Shown here: positions 1 through 7,814 of the stretch, one piece after another
Numbering within the stretch: the first letter of the stretch is position 1
How the letters are laid out: each line of letters opens with the position of its first letter
DNA from: JALHNI01 sp031367405
Lineage (GTDB): Bacteria; Acidobacteriota; Terriglobia; Bryobacterales; Bryobacteraceae
NCBI GenBank assembly: GCA_031367405.1
Contig: JANLPT010000196.1
Coordinates: 1 to 31,859 of the forward strand
Direction: 5' to 3'
Length of the DNA stretch: 31,859 nt
Made by a program: the position numbers and the translations under genes
Notes under the pieces: model-generated
Told to the model about the DNA's origin: nothing
Databases searched by the model: none
Seen by the model: only the letters and a program-made list of their open reading frames with translations

Positions 1-253
1 TCCACGGAGCCACCGCGATCCGCAGCTTCTTCGTCCGCAGTAAGTACTCCAAACGGTCGAGTAACATCGGCTTCGGCACGTTGTAACCACCCTCCGTAGA
101 GCGCGCCTCCTGGCCGCCCGTCGCTTTCATTGCAATCAAAGATGCCGGAAACTTCGGATTCGTGAATAAGCTCATCGCCCCCGCGCCCGGGCCATTCGCA
201 TCCATCACAAAAGTACATCGCCCCGCCATCAACGCCGCCGTCATCCAGGCCAT
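1..253 (-). pseudogene. Phage terminase large-subunit fragment (C-terminal nuclease region), runs off left edge
   Basis: The minus strand is open from about position 298 to the window edge, with an ATG at 251-253. The reading contains FVMDANGPGAG and, about 35 residues later, GGYNVPKPMLLDRLEYLL then KKLRIAV. This resembles the end of the RNase H-like nuclease domain of phage terminase large subunits, where a V(V)DATGxG strand is followed by a G-Y-x-VPK-x-x-L helix. The ATPase half that should precede it is absent: an in-frame stop lies just upstream and the next 400 bases are degenerate. It is therefore read as a truncated prophage remnant rather than a working gene. The second half of the DATG motif is altered (DANG), which fits decay. 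The opposite strand also has an open frame (87-342) with no recognisable motif. Recognition is from motif memory only. Confidence 0.42.
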
Positions 254-346
254 GGCCGAGCACCGCGGTTGGCGCAACCCGTTCCCCGCCGGCCTCGACT
301 ACTCACCCCGCCAAAAATCCGCACCAGCCAAAAATAATTAATCGGA

Positions 347-372
347 AAACGAACCCGGCGATTTCGTTCAAA
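347..372. repeat. 26-base direct repeat, copy 1
   Basis: Matches 572-597 at 25 of 26 positions (T/C difference near the middle), in the same orientation and 225 bases apart. It contains a short dyad, AACGAA ... TTCGTT. Read on the minus strand, both copies encode the same short peptide, LNEIAGFV, so the repeat may be a duplicated bit of coding sequence rather than a DNA signal. Confidence 0.7.
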
Positions 373-396
373 ACAATCATTTCGAGCCTCAAGCGC

Positions 397-626
397 TCAT
401 GCCAAAAAGATGGAATTACGCCCCTCTTCCCTCCGGATCAGCGACTCGAATTCTTTGATCTTTCTTCACCCCCGCCCCAAGATGCAAGCGTCCACATCGA
501 GTCACAGTACAAGCGCTGTTGCGGCAATCCCATCCGCGAGGCCCGCGCCGCCTGAAAAACAAAATATTGAGAAACGAACCCGGCGATCTCGTTCAAAGCA
601 AGCAGTTGCGCCCTCCCTGTATCCAC
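397..626 (-). pseudogene. Broken small ORF of unknown function
   Basis: An ATG at 624-626 opens a 62-codon minus-strand reading whose middle part (LYCDSMWTLASWGGG) looks like ordinary protein. It then runs into a poor tail and a stop at 438. In another frame the downstream DNA reads IKEFESLIRREEGRNSIFLA and stops at 397-399, a much more protein-like ending. The simplest reading is one gene of about 75 codons broken by a frameshift near 455-465. I do not recognise the family. Its position upstream of the terminase fragment, on the same strand, suggests both came with one element. Confidence 0.3.
572..597. repeat. 26-base direct repeat, copy 2
   Basis: Second copy of the repeat at 347-372. The central dyad is one base pair shorter here (AACGA ... 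TCGTT). It lies inside the small minus-strand reading 397-626. Confidence 0.7.
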
Positions 627-666
627 AAAGGATGGGGATCGATAATTGTCGACATGCTGAGTTAGA

Positions 667-1332
667 TCAGCGCTGGAAGACGATTTCCATCTTGCCGCCG
701 GGGGCTTTGTACAGTAGGTTGATGTTCTTCAGTTTCAGCTTGCCTTCGAGAGGAAAGTAGAGAAGGCCCGTGACGATTTCGGTGGTCTCTTTTTCCGGCA
801 GGACCTTGGCTTTCAAGATCGTCAGCAGCGGATTATCGGCGGGTTCGGTGCCGGTTTTGGTTTGGGCTTGCACGCCGGTGGCTTCGGCGCCGCCGGTCTG
901 GCTGCCCATGGCACCGCCGTTGCCGGGCAGACGGCTGGGCCCTTGACGGCCGACGCCGCCCCAGACGGGGCCGTTACCCTGGTGAGCCCAACCGCCGATG
1001 CGTTCGCTCTTTAAAGTAAGTCCGCCGGTGGAGGCAATCTGGGAAGGCGCGAAGGGAGTGGAGCGCTGGCCGTCGTCCGTCTTCAAAATAACGAAGTCGT
1101 CCAAGTTGATGCGGAGCGGCTTCTCGCCTTTCGGGCGGACCTTCACTTCAACCACATAGATGTGCTTTTCGAGCTCGACGCCCATCAGTTGGGTGATCTC
1201 GGCGTGATCGATGTGCATGGTGGCCGTGATTTCCACCTCGTCACTGGAAGCGAAGCCGGGTTCGACTTGCTTTTTCTGGGCCCCAGCGCCAGTCACCAGG
1301 AGGGCGAGCGAAACAGCGAGGATTCGTCTCAT
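667..1332 (-). CDS. Secreted hypothetical protein with glycine-rich middle
   Basis: 221 residues, not recognised. Residues 1-19 form a clear Sec signal peptide (MRRIL, a hydrophobic core, then GAGAQ); there is no lipobox cysteine, so the product should be periplasmic or secreted. Residues 30-105 have a beta-rich, surface-domain look (repeated alternating hydrophobics around VYVVEVKVRPKG-like text). Residues 105-165 are glycine-, glutamine- and threonine-rich and probably unstructured, and residues 165-221 return to a folded pattern. It is the last gene of the minus-strand series that starts at 7771, 28 bases after the esterase, so it is probably co-transcribed with it. No catalytic motif is visible. 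Confidence 0.75.
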   Translation of the reverse strand: MRRILAVSLALLVTGAGAQKKQVEPGFASSDEVEITATMHIDHAEITQLMGVELEKHIYVVEVKVRPKGEKPLRINLDDFVILKTDDGQRSTPFAPSQIASTGGLTLKSERIGGWAHQGNGPVWGGVGRQGPSRLPGNGGAMGSQTGGAEATGVQAQTKTGTEPADNPLLTILKAKVLPEKETTEIVTGLLYFPLEGKLKLKNINLLYKAPGGKMEIVFQR

Positions 1333-1360
1333 GCCCCGATTGTACAGCTTATCGGCGACG

Positions 1361-2173
1361 CTATCGCCGGCGCAGCCAATCGGTTAAGCGAGCGGACCAG
1401 GAGGCGAGAGCATAGTCAGTCGAAGCGAGGCCGACGCCGTGGGGTCCCCGCTCGTAGATATGCATTTCCACCGGCACGCCCGCCTTTCGGCAAGCGAGAT
1501 AGAAGAGGATGCTGTTTTCGGGAGGAACGCCTTTATCTTCGTTGGTGTGGAAAAGAAAGATGGGCGGCGTATTGGCGGTGACGTGAAGTTCAGTAGAAAG
1601 TTGCGCGACCAACTTGGGGTCTGGCTGGTCGCCGAGCAGATTGCGCCGGGAGCCCTTATGTACTTGCGGCTCATCGGTGAAGGTGATCACCGGGTAAGCC
1701 AGAATGGCGAAGTCGGGGCGAGTGTCGGGTCCATCGAAGAGCGTGGCGGCAGAGGAGGCCAAGTGTCCGCCGGCGGAGAAGCCCCAGATGCCAACCTTTT
1801 GGATACCCAGCGACGATGCGCGGGCGCGGACCATTTTGAGCGCCTGCTGCGCATCGGCCAACGGTGCCGGATGGTGGTAACGCGGGCCAAGACGATATTT
1901 GAGGACGAAGGCGGCAATGCCTTGCGAATTCAGCCATTGGGCGATCTGCTTGCCTTCATGGTCCATAGCGAGCGCGCCGTAGCCACCGCCGGGGCAGATG
2001 ACGACCGCGAGCCCAATGTTTTTTGCGGGAAGCCAGGGCGTGATCGACGGCTTGTCGAGATCATCCGTGCCGGCTGCGCCGGGGGCACCATCGGGCCAGA
2101 GTAACTCACTCGGTTGCTGGGCGAGCAGCATGCTGGCAGCGAATAATAAGGATAGTAAGATGAACTGGAGCAT
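1361..2173 (-). CDS. Secreted alpha/beta-hydrolase esterase (acetyl-xylan-esterase/BD-FAE-like)
   Basis: 270 residues with a signal peptide (residues 1-19, ending LLAQQ), so exported. The fold is an esterase of the type annotated as alpha/beta hydrolase or endo-1,4-beta-xylanase-associated esterase. The oxyanion-hole strand is CPGGGYG (60-66), the nucleophile elbow GFSAGG puts the serine at 133, the acid is probably D213 (HTNEDKGVP) and the histidine H245 (ERGPHGVG). All triad parts are present, so it should be active, probably removing acyl groups from plant or microbial polysaccharide; the substrate is inferred. It starts on the base after the stop of the PqaA-like gene, which indicates translational coupling. 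The start is chosen because it gives a complete signal peptide. Confidence 0.88.
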   Translation of the reverse strand: MLQFILLSLLFAASMLLAQQPSELLWPDGAPGAAGTDDLDKPSITPWLPAKNIGLAVVICPGGGYGALAMDHEGKQIAQWLNSQGIAAFVLKYRLGPRYHHPAPLADAQQALKMVRARASSLGIQKVGIWGFSAGGHLASSAATLFDGPDTRPDFAILAYPVITFTDEPQVHKGSRRNLLGDQPDPKLVAQLSTELHVTANTPPIFLFHTNEDKGVPPENSILFYLACRKAGVPVEMHIYERGPHGVGLASTDYALASWSARLTDWLRRR

Positions 2174-3550
2174 TTACTTATCTCCCACGGGACCCGGTTT
2201 GAAAGCCGGGAATGGGTAGACATTGGGCCAGACGCGCACCGGCGTCGTGAATTTGAATGGGAACTTGATGCCGCTGGGCCAAGTAACTTCAACAAAGTAA
2301 GCCGTGTAACCTTTGGCGGGCTTTGGCAAAGGTGCCACCCAACGCCCTTTGGCATCCTTAGTTAGCTCGGTTGGCTTATAAGCTGGTCCGATCACGGCAA
2401 GGCGGAAGTCGCGTTTGTCAGGGTTATTCGCCGCCCATAGCTTGACGCTCGACGGCGTGCCTTCCGCCGTCACCACAATGTCGCCATTTTTCTGAAATTT
2501 CCAGCGGTATTTAGGGGGTGCCTTCGATTGAATGACAGAGTCATAGAAAGCCAGCATTCCTTGGAGAGCGTCGGAGTTGCGCAAGGAGTGATCGGCGTTG
2601 GGGACGTAGCGAAGATACTTAGGGCCTTTCAAGTCATCCCAATAGAATTGCGAGGAGTCCGGGAGAAAGAATTGATCGCCGGCGGCGTTGACGATGTACT
2701 TAGGGATGGTGAGACGCCGGCGGTATTCGTAGGGCTCTTCGATCTTCATGAGCGCCTTGTACTGCTTGGTGCCGGTCCAGTTCATGATGCCGGCATTCTC
2801 GTAATCCTTAATGGCGGCCGACCAGGCACCGTAGACGCGGTAGTGATGTTCGAAGCTGGGAATCATGTTGAGAAGGTCAATGACGAAGGGCACCACGGCG
2901 ATGACGCGCTGGCCGGCGGCGGCTTCGACGGCGGCGGTAGTCCAGGCGGTCCAGCCGCGTTTGGAGCCGCCGGCGACGACGAAGCGATCGACCTTAATTT
3001 TTCCGCCCGCTTCGGATGCGGCAAAGGCCGTCACCGTGTCGAGGGCCCGCACGGCGGCTTTGGTCATGGGTAAGCGCATCGGCCATTTTTCATCGCCGGT
3101 GCGCAGGAACTTATCCCAGGTGTAAGCGATCAGACCGTCTTCGGACATAGCCTTGGCACCGTTGAAGATGAGCGGCTGATTGGGGACCATGCGCAAGTCG
3201 GCAATGACGGAGCCGGTGGTGAGGGCGGCGTCCACCAGGCCCATGTCGGGCGAAGGCGGCTTCGGGTTGTTATTGTTACCACCGTTGATAAAGAGAAAGC
3301 CGATACCGGTCTTTACTTCGTTAGGGCGAATGATAATGAGAAAATGCTTCCAGGCTTGGCGGTCAACCTCGGCGGAAGCTAGCCAGGTCTGGCTGGTCAT
3401 TTCGAGGATGAAGGCGGTCGCCTTGGGATAGGGAACGGTCTGCACGACTTCCCATTTGTAAGTAGCGTCGGGAGCCGCGACGTAACGGTCAAGGGCGGTC
3501 GGCGGCTGGCCGAACGCGGCGGTCACGAGCAGAAACAAGACAGATCGCAT
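2174..3550 (-). CDS. PhoPQ-activated pathogenicity-related (PqaA-like) secreted protein
   Basis: 458 residues from the ATG at 3548-3550, which begins a signal peptide (MRSVLFLLVTAAFGQ). An upstream in-frame ATG would add 54 residues without signal character and would lie inside the M20 gene, so it is rejected. The sequence fits the PhoPQ-regulated PqaA family: a long N-terminal region with FLFINGGNNNNP, then an alpha/beta-hydrolase-like part with VVAGGSKRGW (probable nucleophile S196), a GDQFFLPDSS segment (acid D292 or D298) and PNADHSL (H321). The family name comes from a Salmonella gene; the biochemical role is poorly defined, and a peptidase or esterase activity is only inferred. It starts one base after the M20 stop and ends against the esterase start. 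Confidence 0.85.
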   Translation of the reverse strand: MRSVLFLLVTAAFGQPPTALDRYVAAPDATYKWEVVQTVPYPKATAFILEMTSQTWLASAEVDRQAWKHFLIIIRPNEVKTGIGFLFINGGNNNNPKPPSPDMGLVDAALTTGSVIADLRMVPNQPLIFNGAKAMSEDGLIAYTWDKFLRTGDEKWPMRLPMTKAAVRALDTVTAFAASEAGGKIKVDRFVVAGGSKRGWTAWTTAAVEAAAGQRVIAVVPFVIDLLNMIPSFEHHYRVYGAWSAAIKDYENAGIMNWTGTKQYKALMKIEEPYEYRRRLTIPKYIVNAAGDQFFLPDSSQFYWDDLKGPKYLRYVPNADHSLRNSDALQGMLAFYDSVIQSKAPPKYRWKFQKNGDIVVTAEGTPSSVKLWAANNPDKRDFRLAVIGPAYKPTELTKDAKGRWVAPLPKPAKGYTAYFVEVTWPSGIKFPFKFTTPVRVWPNVYPFPAFKPGPVGDK

Positions 3551-3551
3551 A

Positions 3552-5126
3552 TTATTCCTTGGGCGCTTTGCGCACCGTCGGGTAAGTGATCCCGAGTTGT
3601 TCCAGATAAGTGGCGTACCGCGCCGGATTGTAATAGTGCTTTTGCATCTCTGCTTTAAAGCGATCCATTTTTTCACGATTGAGTTCAATGGCCGGGACGT
3701 CGGTGTCGGCAATGAGCGGCGTGTACTTTTGATCTTTGGTTTGCACTTCGCGGAAGTACTTCCAGGCTTCCGCTAACAGCGCCGGCTTGAGTAAGAAGTC
3801 AAGGGCGGTGGTGGTCTGCACCTGCGCTCCGGTCGCCGAACCTTTGTGGGCAATGGGCGTGGCCATGGATACGGCGTCGGGCCAGCTATGGCCGGGCAAA
3901 TTCGGGATATTGGCGGGATAGCGCATGTAGACGGTGGGCACCACCCAGGAGATGTCGCCGATATCGTCGGAGCCGCCGCCCTTCCATTCCTTGGGTGCTT
4001 CCAGAGCCTTGGGCTTATCGAATAAGGCCTCCACCTTGGTGACGCCGATTTCGCGTTGCAGTTCCTTGGCGAGCGTCTGGTCGGCTTCAGTCCATTTGGG
4101 CACGCCGACTAAGTCAATATTCTTCTGCTGCACTTCGGCGACGATTTTGTTGAAGTGGCTGGGCCAGGCGGAGCCCACCGTGCGTTGGGTAAAAGTGGTT
4201 CCCGAGGCCATCGCGGCGGCCTTCGCCATGGTCGAGCCGTATTCGTGCAGTTCCCGGATGCGCGCAAAATCCTGTTCGCGGAAGTAGTACCAAACCGAAG
4301 CCTCGTCGGGGACCACGTTGGGCTGATCTCCGCCGTTGACAATGACGTAATGTGAGCGCTGTTCGGGCCGCAGATGCTCGCGCTTGTAATTCCACATCAC
4401 GTTCATCAGTTCGACGCCGTCGAGGGCACTTTTGCCTTTCCAGGGTCCACCGGCGGCGTGCGCGGCGACGCCATGAAAAGTGTATTGCACAGAAATGAGG
4501 CCCGAAGTGATGGCGGAAAGGCCGTAAGAAGTGGCGAGTTCGCGACCGACGTGGCAGCCGAGCATGAGATCGAGATCCTTGAAGAGTCCGGCCCGCACGT
4601 AGAAGGCTTTGGTGGCGACGAGTTCTTCGGCGACGCCGGGATACAGACGAATCGCTCCATTGATTTTGTATTTGGTCATCAGATCCTTGAGCACAATGGA
4701 CGCGACGATATTAACGGCCATGCCGGAATTGTGACCTTCGCCGTGGCCGGGGGCCCCTTCGATGATTGGCTCATGGTAGGCGACGCCGGGCTTCTGCGAA
4801 GCTCGCGGAATACCGTCGATGTCCGTGATGAAGCCGATGGCGGGTTTGCCGGTGCCATAGCTCCATTCGGCCACCCAAGCCGTGGGCATGCCGGCCACGC
4901 CGCGCGTGACTTTGAAGCCATTCTTTTCGAGAACCGCCGTGAGATAGCGCGAGGTCTCCACTTCCTGGAAGCCGAGTTCACCAAAGCTGAACACCATGTC
5001 GACAATTTCTTGCACCATCTTGCGGCGAGCGTCGACGCCGGCGATGGCCTCCTTCTTTAAAGCCTCCAGCGAAGGCTCCTGGGCCCAGCAGAGGGTGGCG
5101 GCGAAGAGGGCGAGCAGGCGTTTCAT
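3552..5126 (-). CDS. Secreted M20-family amidohydrolase (AbgB-like)
   Basis: 524 residues with a signal peptide (MKRLLALFAATLCWAQ), close in layout to aminobenzoyl-glutamate utilisation protein B and related M20D hydrolases. Zinc-site features are visible in order: APGHGEGHNSGM (119-130), GVAEEL (164-169) and LGCHVG (189-194). The inserted dimerisation domain begins near the NGGDQPNVVPDE segment, typical of this group. It should hydrolyse an amide bond of an N-acyl or p-aminobenzoyl amino acid, metal-dependently, in the periplasm; AbgB itself is cytoplasmic, so the signal peptide is a difference from the namesake. The ATG overlaps the STAS stop in an ATGA arrangement (5123-5126), so translation is probably coupled. 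Confidence 0.88.
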   Translation of the reverse strand: MKRLLALFAATLCWAQEPSLEALKKEAIAGVDARRKMVQEIVDMVFSFGELGFQEVETSRYLTAVLEKNGFKVTRGVAGMPTAWVAEWSYGTGKPAIGFITDIDGIPRASQKPGVAYHEPIIEGAPGHGEGHNSGMAVNIVASIVLKDLMTKYKINGAIRLYPGVAEELVATKAFYVRAGLFKDLDLMLGCHVGRELATSYGLSAITSGLISVQYTFHGVAAHAAGGPWKGKSALDGVELMNVMWNYKREHLRPEQRSHYVIVNGGDQPNVVPDEASVWYYFREQDFARIRELHEYGSTMAKAAAMASGTTFTQRTVGSAWPSHFNKIVAEVQQKNIDLVGVPKWTEADQTLAKELQREIGVTKVEALFDKPKALEAPKEWKGGGSDDIGDISWVVPTVYMRYPANIPNLPGHSWPDAVSMATPIAHKGSATGAQVQTTTALDFLLKPALLAEAWKYFREVQTKDQKYTPLIADTDVPAIELNREKMDRFKAEMQKHYYNPARYATYLEQLGITYPTVRKAPKE

Positions 5127-5533
5127 TGGTTTTCCTCACGTTGCTTTTGCACGAAGCTGAGAATGTCGAAGTGTTTAATGTCGCGCCCAGGGAAGAAGCT
5201 ATTGATGGCGTGCTGTTCGTCGTCGAAGAGCTCGAAGACACTGGTGAGTTTGGTGAGCACGAGGAGCTCAATTTCGCGATTGGCCAAATGGCAAAGCTTC
5301 AAGGCACCGCCCGCTTTTTTGAGGGTGGTGAAGCAGATGACCATGGCACCGAGTCCGGTGGAATCGATGAAATCGACGCCAGCCAAGTTCAGGACGAGAC
5401 GATGATTGCCGGCCGAGGCCAAAGCCAATACCTCGTCGCGCAGGCGGGAAGCGGCTTCGCCCACCACCAGCCTCCCCTTTAGATCGAGGATGACGACGCC
5501 TTCACGTTCACGTTGTTGGATCTCAAAGCTCAT
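5123..5533 (-). CDS. STAS-domain protein (anti-sigma factor antagonist-like)
   Basis: 136 residues. Residues 5-105 form a STAS domain: a beta strand VVILDLKGRLVVG, then VLNLAGVDFIDSTGLGAMV with the phosphorylatable serine of the SpoIIAA type at S58 (DSTGLG). Such proteins bind an anti-sigma serine kinase and release it according to the phosphorylation of that serine. No anti-sigma kinase or sigma factor is encoded nearby. The gene instead sits between a histidine kinase (11-base overlap with its 3' end) and a metallohydrolase (4-base overlap). The C-terminal 30 residues (FFPGRDIKHFDILSFVQKQREENQ region) extend past the usual domain. The partner is unknown. Confidence 0.88.
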   Translation of the reverse strand: MSFEIQQREREGVVILDLKGRLVVGEAASRLRDEVLALASAGNHRLVLNLAGVDFIDSTGLGAMVICFTTLKKAGGALKLCHLANREIELLVLTKLTSVFELFDDEQHAINSFFPGRDIKHFDILSFVQKQREENQ

Positions 5534-7004
5534 TTGATGATTCTAAGCTTTCCGTGACGGCCGGCAAAGTGACAAGGAAGCGGCTCCCTGCGCCGAGGGT
5601 GCTTTCCACCTGGATTGTGCCGCCGTGGGCCTTGACGATCCAGGCGACAAAGCTGAGGCCCAGGCCCAGGCCAGGCTCGGGGTCGAGGCCGGGCTCCGGC
5701 GGTGGCTCGCCCTGGCGAACGCGATAGAAGCGGTCGAAAATATGCGGAATATCGGAGGTAGGAATGCCCATTCCCCGATCTTCGACGAGCAGTTCGACCG
5801 CTTGACTGGAGGGGCGCAAGGTGACGGTGACCAGGCCGCCATGGGAAGAGTACTTGATGGCGTTGATGACGAGATTGGTGATGAGGCGCTCCAGTTGGAC
5901 GCGATCGCCTTGCACGGCCGCCGCGGCGGGAAGGTGGGTCTTAAAAGAAATTTCGCGATCTTCGCCGGTCATCTCGAACTGTTCACGCAACTCCTCTATG
6001 AGCGCGACGAGGTCAACGGGCCGATGATGAAGGGCCAGCTGGCCACTTTCGGCCTGTGCCAGTTGAAGCAGCGCCCTGACGATGCGGGTGAGGCGTTCGA
6101 CGTCGTGCAAAGCGGTATGAATAGAATCCTGATACTGCTCGGGGGTCTTGGCGGTCATCAGGGCAACTTCGAGATGACCGCGGATAACGGTGAGCGGCGT
6201 GCGGAGCTCATGCGAGACATCGCTGGAAAATTGGCGCACCTGATTGAACGATTGTTCAAGGCGTTCCATCATGCCATTGAAGGTGGCGACGAGGTTTTCG
6301 AGCTCGTCGTTGGAACCAGGCGGGGCCAGCCGGAAGGCAAGATTGGTGCCGCCGATGGCGCGGGCGGCATTGGCGATTTCAACGACGGGGGCCAAGGCGC
6401 GTCCGGCGAACCACCAGCCGGCCCCCGCGATCAGCACCAAGCCCAGGGGCATCGACAAAAAGTAGGCTTTGGTGAATTGCGCCAGGATCTCGTCGGACTC
6501 TTCGAGTGACCAGCCAAGGGCGACGAAGTAACGCGTTTGGCCATCGAGTAAGATGCCTTCGCGGATGAGGTAATCACGCCCTTCCGGATCGCGCCGCTGC
6601 CGGACACGCGAGCGATTCGCGGCCAGGACGGAGAGGATCTCCGACTTGGGTTCCAGTCCCAAATGCCGGTAGAGAGGAGAGGCCTCAAGAGGGTGGCCCT
6701 CCGCGTCAGTGAGCAGAAATGCACCGTTGCGGATGCGGTTGACGATGGCGGCTTCGTCGCCGTCCTGCCGGTCAAAAAACCAGACCGGCTTGTTTCGCTC
6801 CAGGCGAAGAAAGCCTTTCACCTCGCCGAACTCTTCTTCGAGCGTCTGCTCCACTTGGCGGCGCGAGGCACTGGCGAGTAGCTGGCGAAATATGATCCCC
6901 AGGGCCACGAGTGCCAGCGTAAACAGGACTACGTAACTGACGGTGAGGCGAAAGCGGAGGCTGCGAGTGAGCGCGAGCCAACGTGTTCGCCCCGGCACTG
7001 GCAT
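5523..7004 (-). CDS. Membrane sensor histidine kinase (two-component)
   Basis: 493 residues. Transmembrane segments lie at about 20-41 and 180-202 with a 140-residue periplasmic sensor region between them. A HAMP linker (about 202-254), a HisKA domain with the phospho-accepting H265 (DVSHELRTP) and a HATPase domain follow: N box NLVINAIKYS (377-386), G1 box EDRGMGIP, F box IFDRFYR, G2 box GLGLGLS. The arrangement matches CusS/heavy-metal-type kinases, though the ligand cannot be told from sequence. Between the F and G2 boxes sits an unusual proline/glutamate insertion (PPPEPGLDPEPG) in the ATP lid. The response regulator ends five bases upstream, making a normal regulator-kinase pair, and the STAS start overlaps this gene's end. 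Confidence 0.93.
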   Translation of the reverse strand: MPVPGRTRWLALTRSLRFRLTVSYVVLFTLALVALGIIFRQLLASASRRQVEQTLEEEFGEVKGFLRLERNKPVWFFDRQDGDEAAIVNRIRNGAFLLTDAEGHPLEASPLYRHLGLEPKSEILSVLAANRSRVRQRRDPEGRDYLIREGILLDGQTRYFVALGWSLEESDEILAQFTKAYFLSMPLGLVLIAGAGWWFAGRALAPVVEIANAARAIGGTNLAFRLAPPGSNDELENLVATFNGMMERLEQSFNQVRQFSSDVSHELRTPLTVIRGHLEVALMTAKTPEQYQDSIHTALHDVERLTRIVRALLQLAQAESGQLALHHRPVDLVALIEELREQFEMTGEDREISFKTHLPAAAAVQGDRVQLERLITNLVINAIKYSSHGGLVTVTLRPSSQAVELLVEDRGMGIPTSDIPHIFDRFYRVRQGEPPPEPGLDPEPGLGLGLSFVAWIVKAHGGTIQVESTLGAGSRFLVTLPAVTESLESSNEL

Positions 7005-7009
7005 GGCGG

Positions 7010-7771
7010 CTAGCCGACCGGCGGATCGCCAGCGTCGTTACCCAGGTCGCTCTTGGCCGCCTCACCGGCGGCCTCAGCGGCAGGCTTCCCGGCACCCTTC
7101 TGGCTGTAATCCTCCACCATGTAGCCGACGCCACGCACGGTATGGATCAGTTTTTCGACGCAGCGATCATCCACTTTGGCGCGCAGATGGCGGATGTAAA
7201 CGTCGACGATATTGGTGAGCCCGTCATAGTCCATATCCCAGACATGTTCGACGATCATGGTGCGGCTGACGGGGCGGCCCTTGTTCCGCATGAGGTACTC
7301 GAGAATCGAGAATTCCTTGGGGGCGAGATCGATTTGTTCCGCGCCGCGATGCACCTTGCGGCGAATGCAGTCGAGCGAGAGGTCACCCACATGCAGGCGC
7401 TCTGGCGTCGGTTGCCCGCGCCGGAGGAGCACGCGCACCCGGGCCAGCAGTTCCACGAAGGCGAAGGGCTTGGTGAGGTAATCGTCGGCCCCATGCTCCA
7501 GACCGCGAACGCGATCGTCCACGCCCCCGCGCGCACTCAAGATCAACACCGGCGGGCTGGACTGCCGGTTGCGAATCTTCTCCAGCACGGCCAAGCCGTC
7601 CATGTCGGGCAGCATCATGTCCAGGATGATCAGGTCGTAATTATTCAGGTGGATGAGGTCCAAACCGGTGGCCCCGTCGGCGGCCAGGTCCACCGCATAG
7701 CCGGCACTGTCCAGGCCCCGCGCCAGAAAGTCGGCAATCCGTTTTTCATCTTCGACGACGATCAGTCGCAT
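7010..7771 (-). CDS. OmpR-family response regulator
   Basis: 253 residues from the ATG at 7769-7771 (MRLIVVEDEKR), the conserved start of a receiver domain; longer readings add 43 residues with no receiver character. The receiver (1-115) has the acidic pair E7/D8, phospho-acceptor D51 (LIILDMMLPDMDG), S78 in place of the usual switch threonine and K100 (YLTKPFA). A winged-helix DNA-binding domain follows (about 127-222), ending HTVRGVGYMVE. After it comes an alanine/glycine-rich tail of about 30 residues that OmpR proteins do not normally have. It is the first gene of the minus-strand series and the probable partner of the kinase five bases downstream. Confidence 0.93.
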   Translation of the reverse strand: MRLIVVEDEKRIADFLARGLDSAGYAVDLAADGATGLDLIHLNNYDLIILDMMLPDMDGLAVLEKIRNRQSSPPVLILSARGGVDDRVRGLEHGADDYLTKPFAFVELLARVRVLLRRGQPTPERLHVGDLSLDCIRRKVHRGAEQIDLAPKEFSILEYLMRNKGRPVSRTMIVEHVWDMDYDGLTNIVDVYIRHLRAKVDDRCVEKLIHTVRGVGYMVEDYSQKGAGKPAAEAAGEAAKSDLGNDAGDPPVG

Positions 7772-7781
7772 ATCGCAACAA

Positions 7782-7810
7782 TTTATCACGTCCGGGGGCG
7801 TTATCCTAAA
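7782..7810 (-). promoter_or_regulatory. Weak candidate promoter for the response-regulator series
   Basis: On the minus strand, TTTAGG (7805-7810) and GATAAA (7782-7787) are separated by 17 bases and match the sigma-70 boxes at 3 of 6 and 4 of 6 positions. The -10-like box ends only 10 bases before the ATG at 7771 and no Shine-Dalgarno sequence is present. If used, it would give an almost leaderless mRNA. The 43-base gap must also serve the divergent permease gene. Confidence 0.28.
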
Positions 7811-7814
7811 GTGG

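Larger units (their letters stand above)
254..666. other. Gene-poor stretch with degenerate coding remnants
   Basis: About 410 bases with no intact, credible gene. It holds a frameshifted small minus-strand reading (397-626), two copies of a 26-base repeat, and AT-richer patches (for example 330-345 and 555-572) unlike the flanking genes. A plus-strand frame from 410 to 760 is open but runs antisense into the next gene and has no recognisable features. The stretch looks like the wreck of a mobile element related to the terminase fragment beside it. Confidence 0.5.

Noticed and set aside
2528..3073. A 181-codon plus-strand frame within the PqaA-like gene
   Set aside because: Glycine-rich mirror of the real reading; no start signal or domain.
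5625..6509. A 294-codon open frame on the plus strand opposite the histidine kinase
   Set aside because: It is the antisense of a well-supported kinase gene, has no recognisable domain, and is the sort of open frame GC-rich codon use creates.
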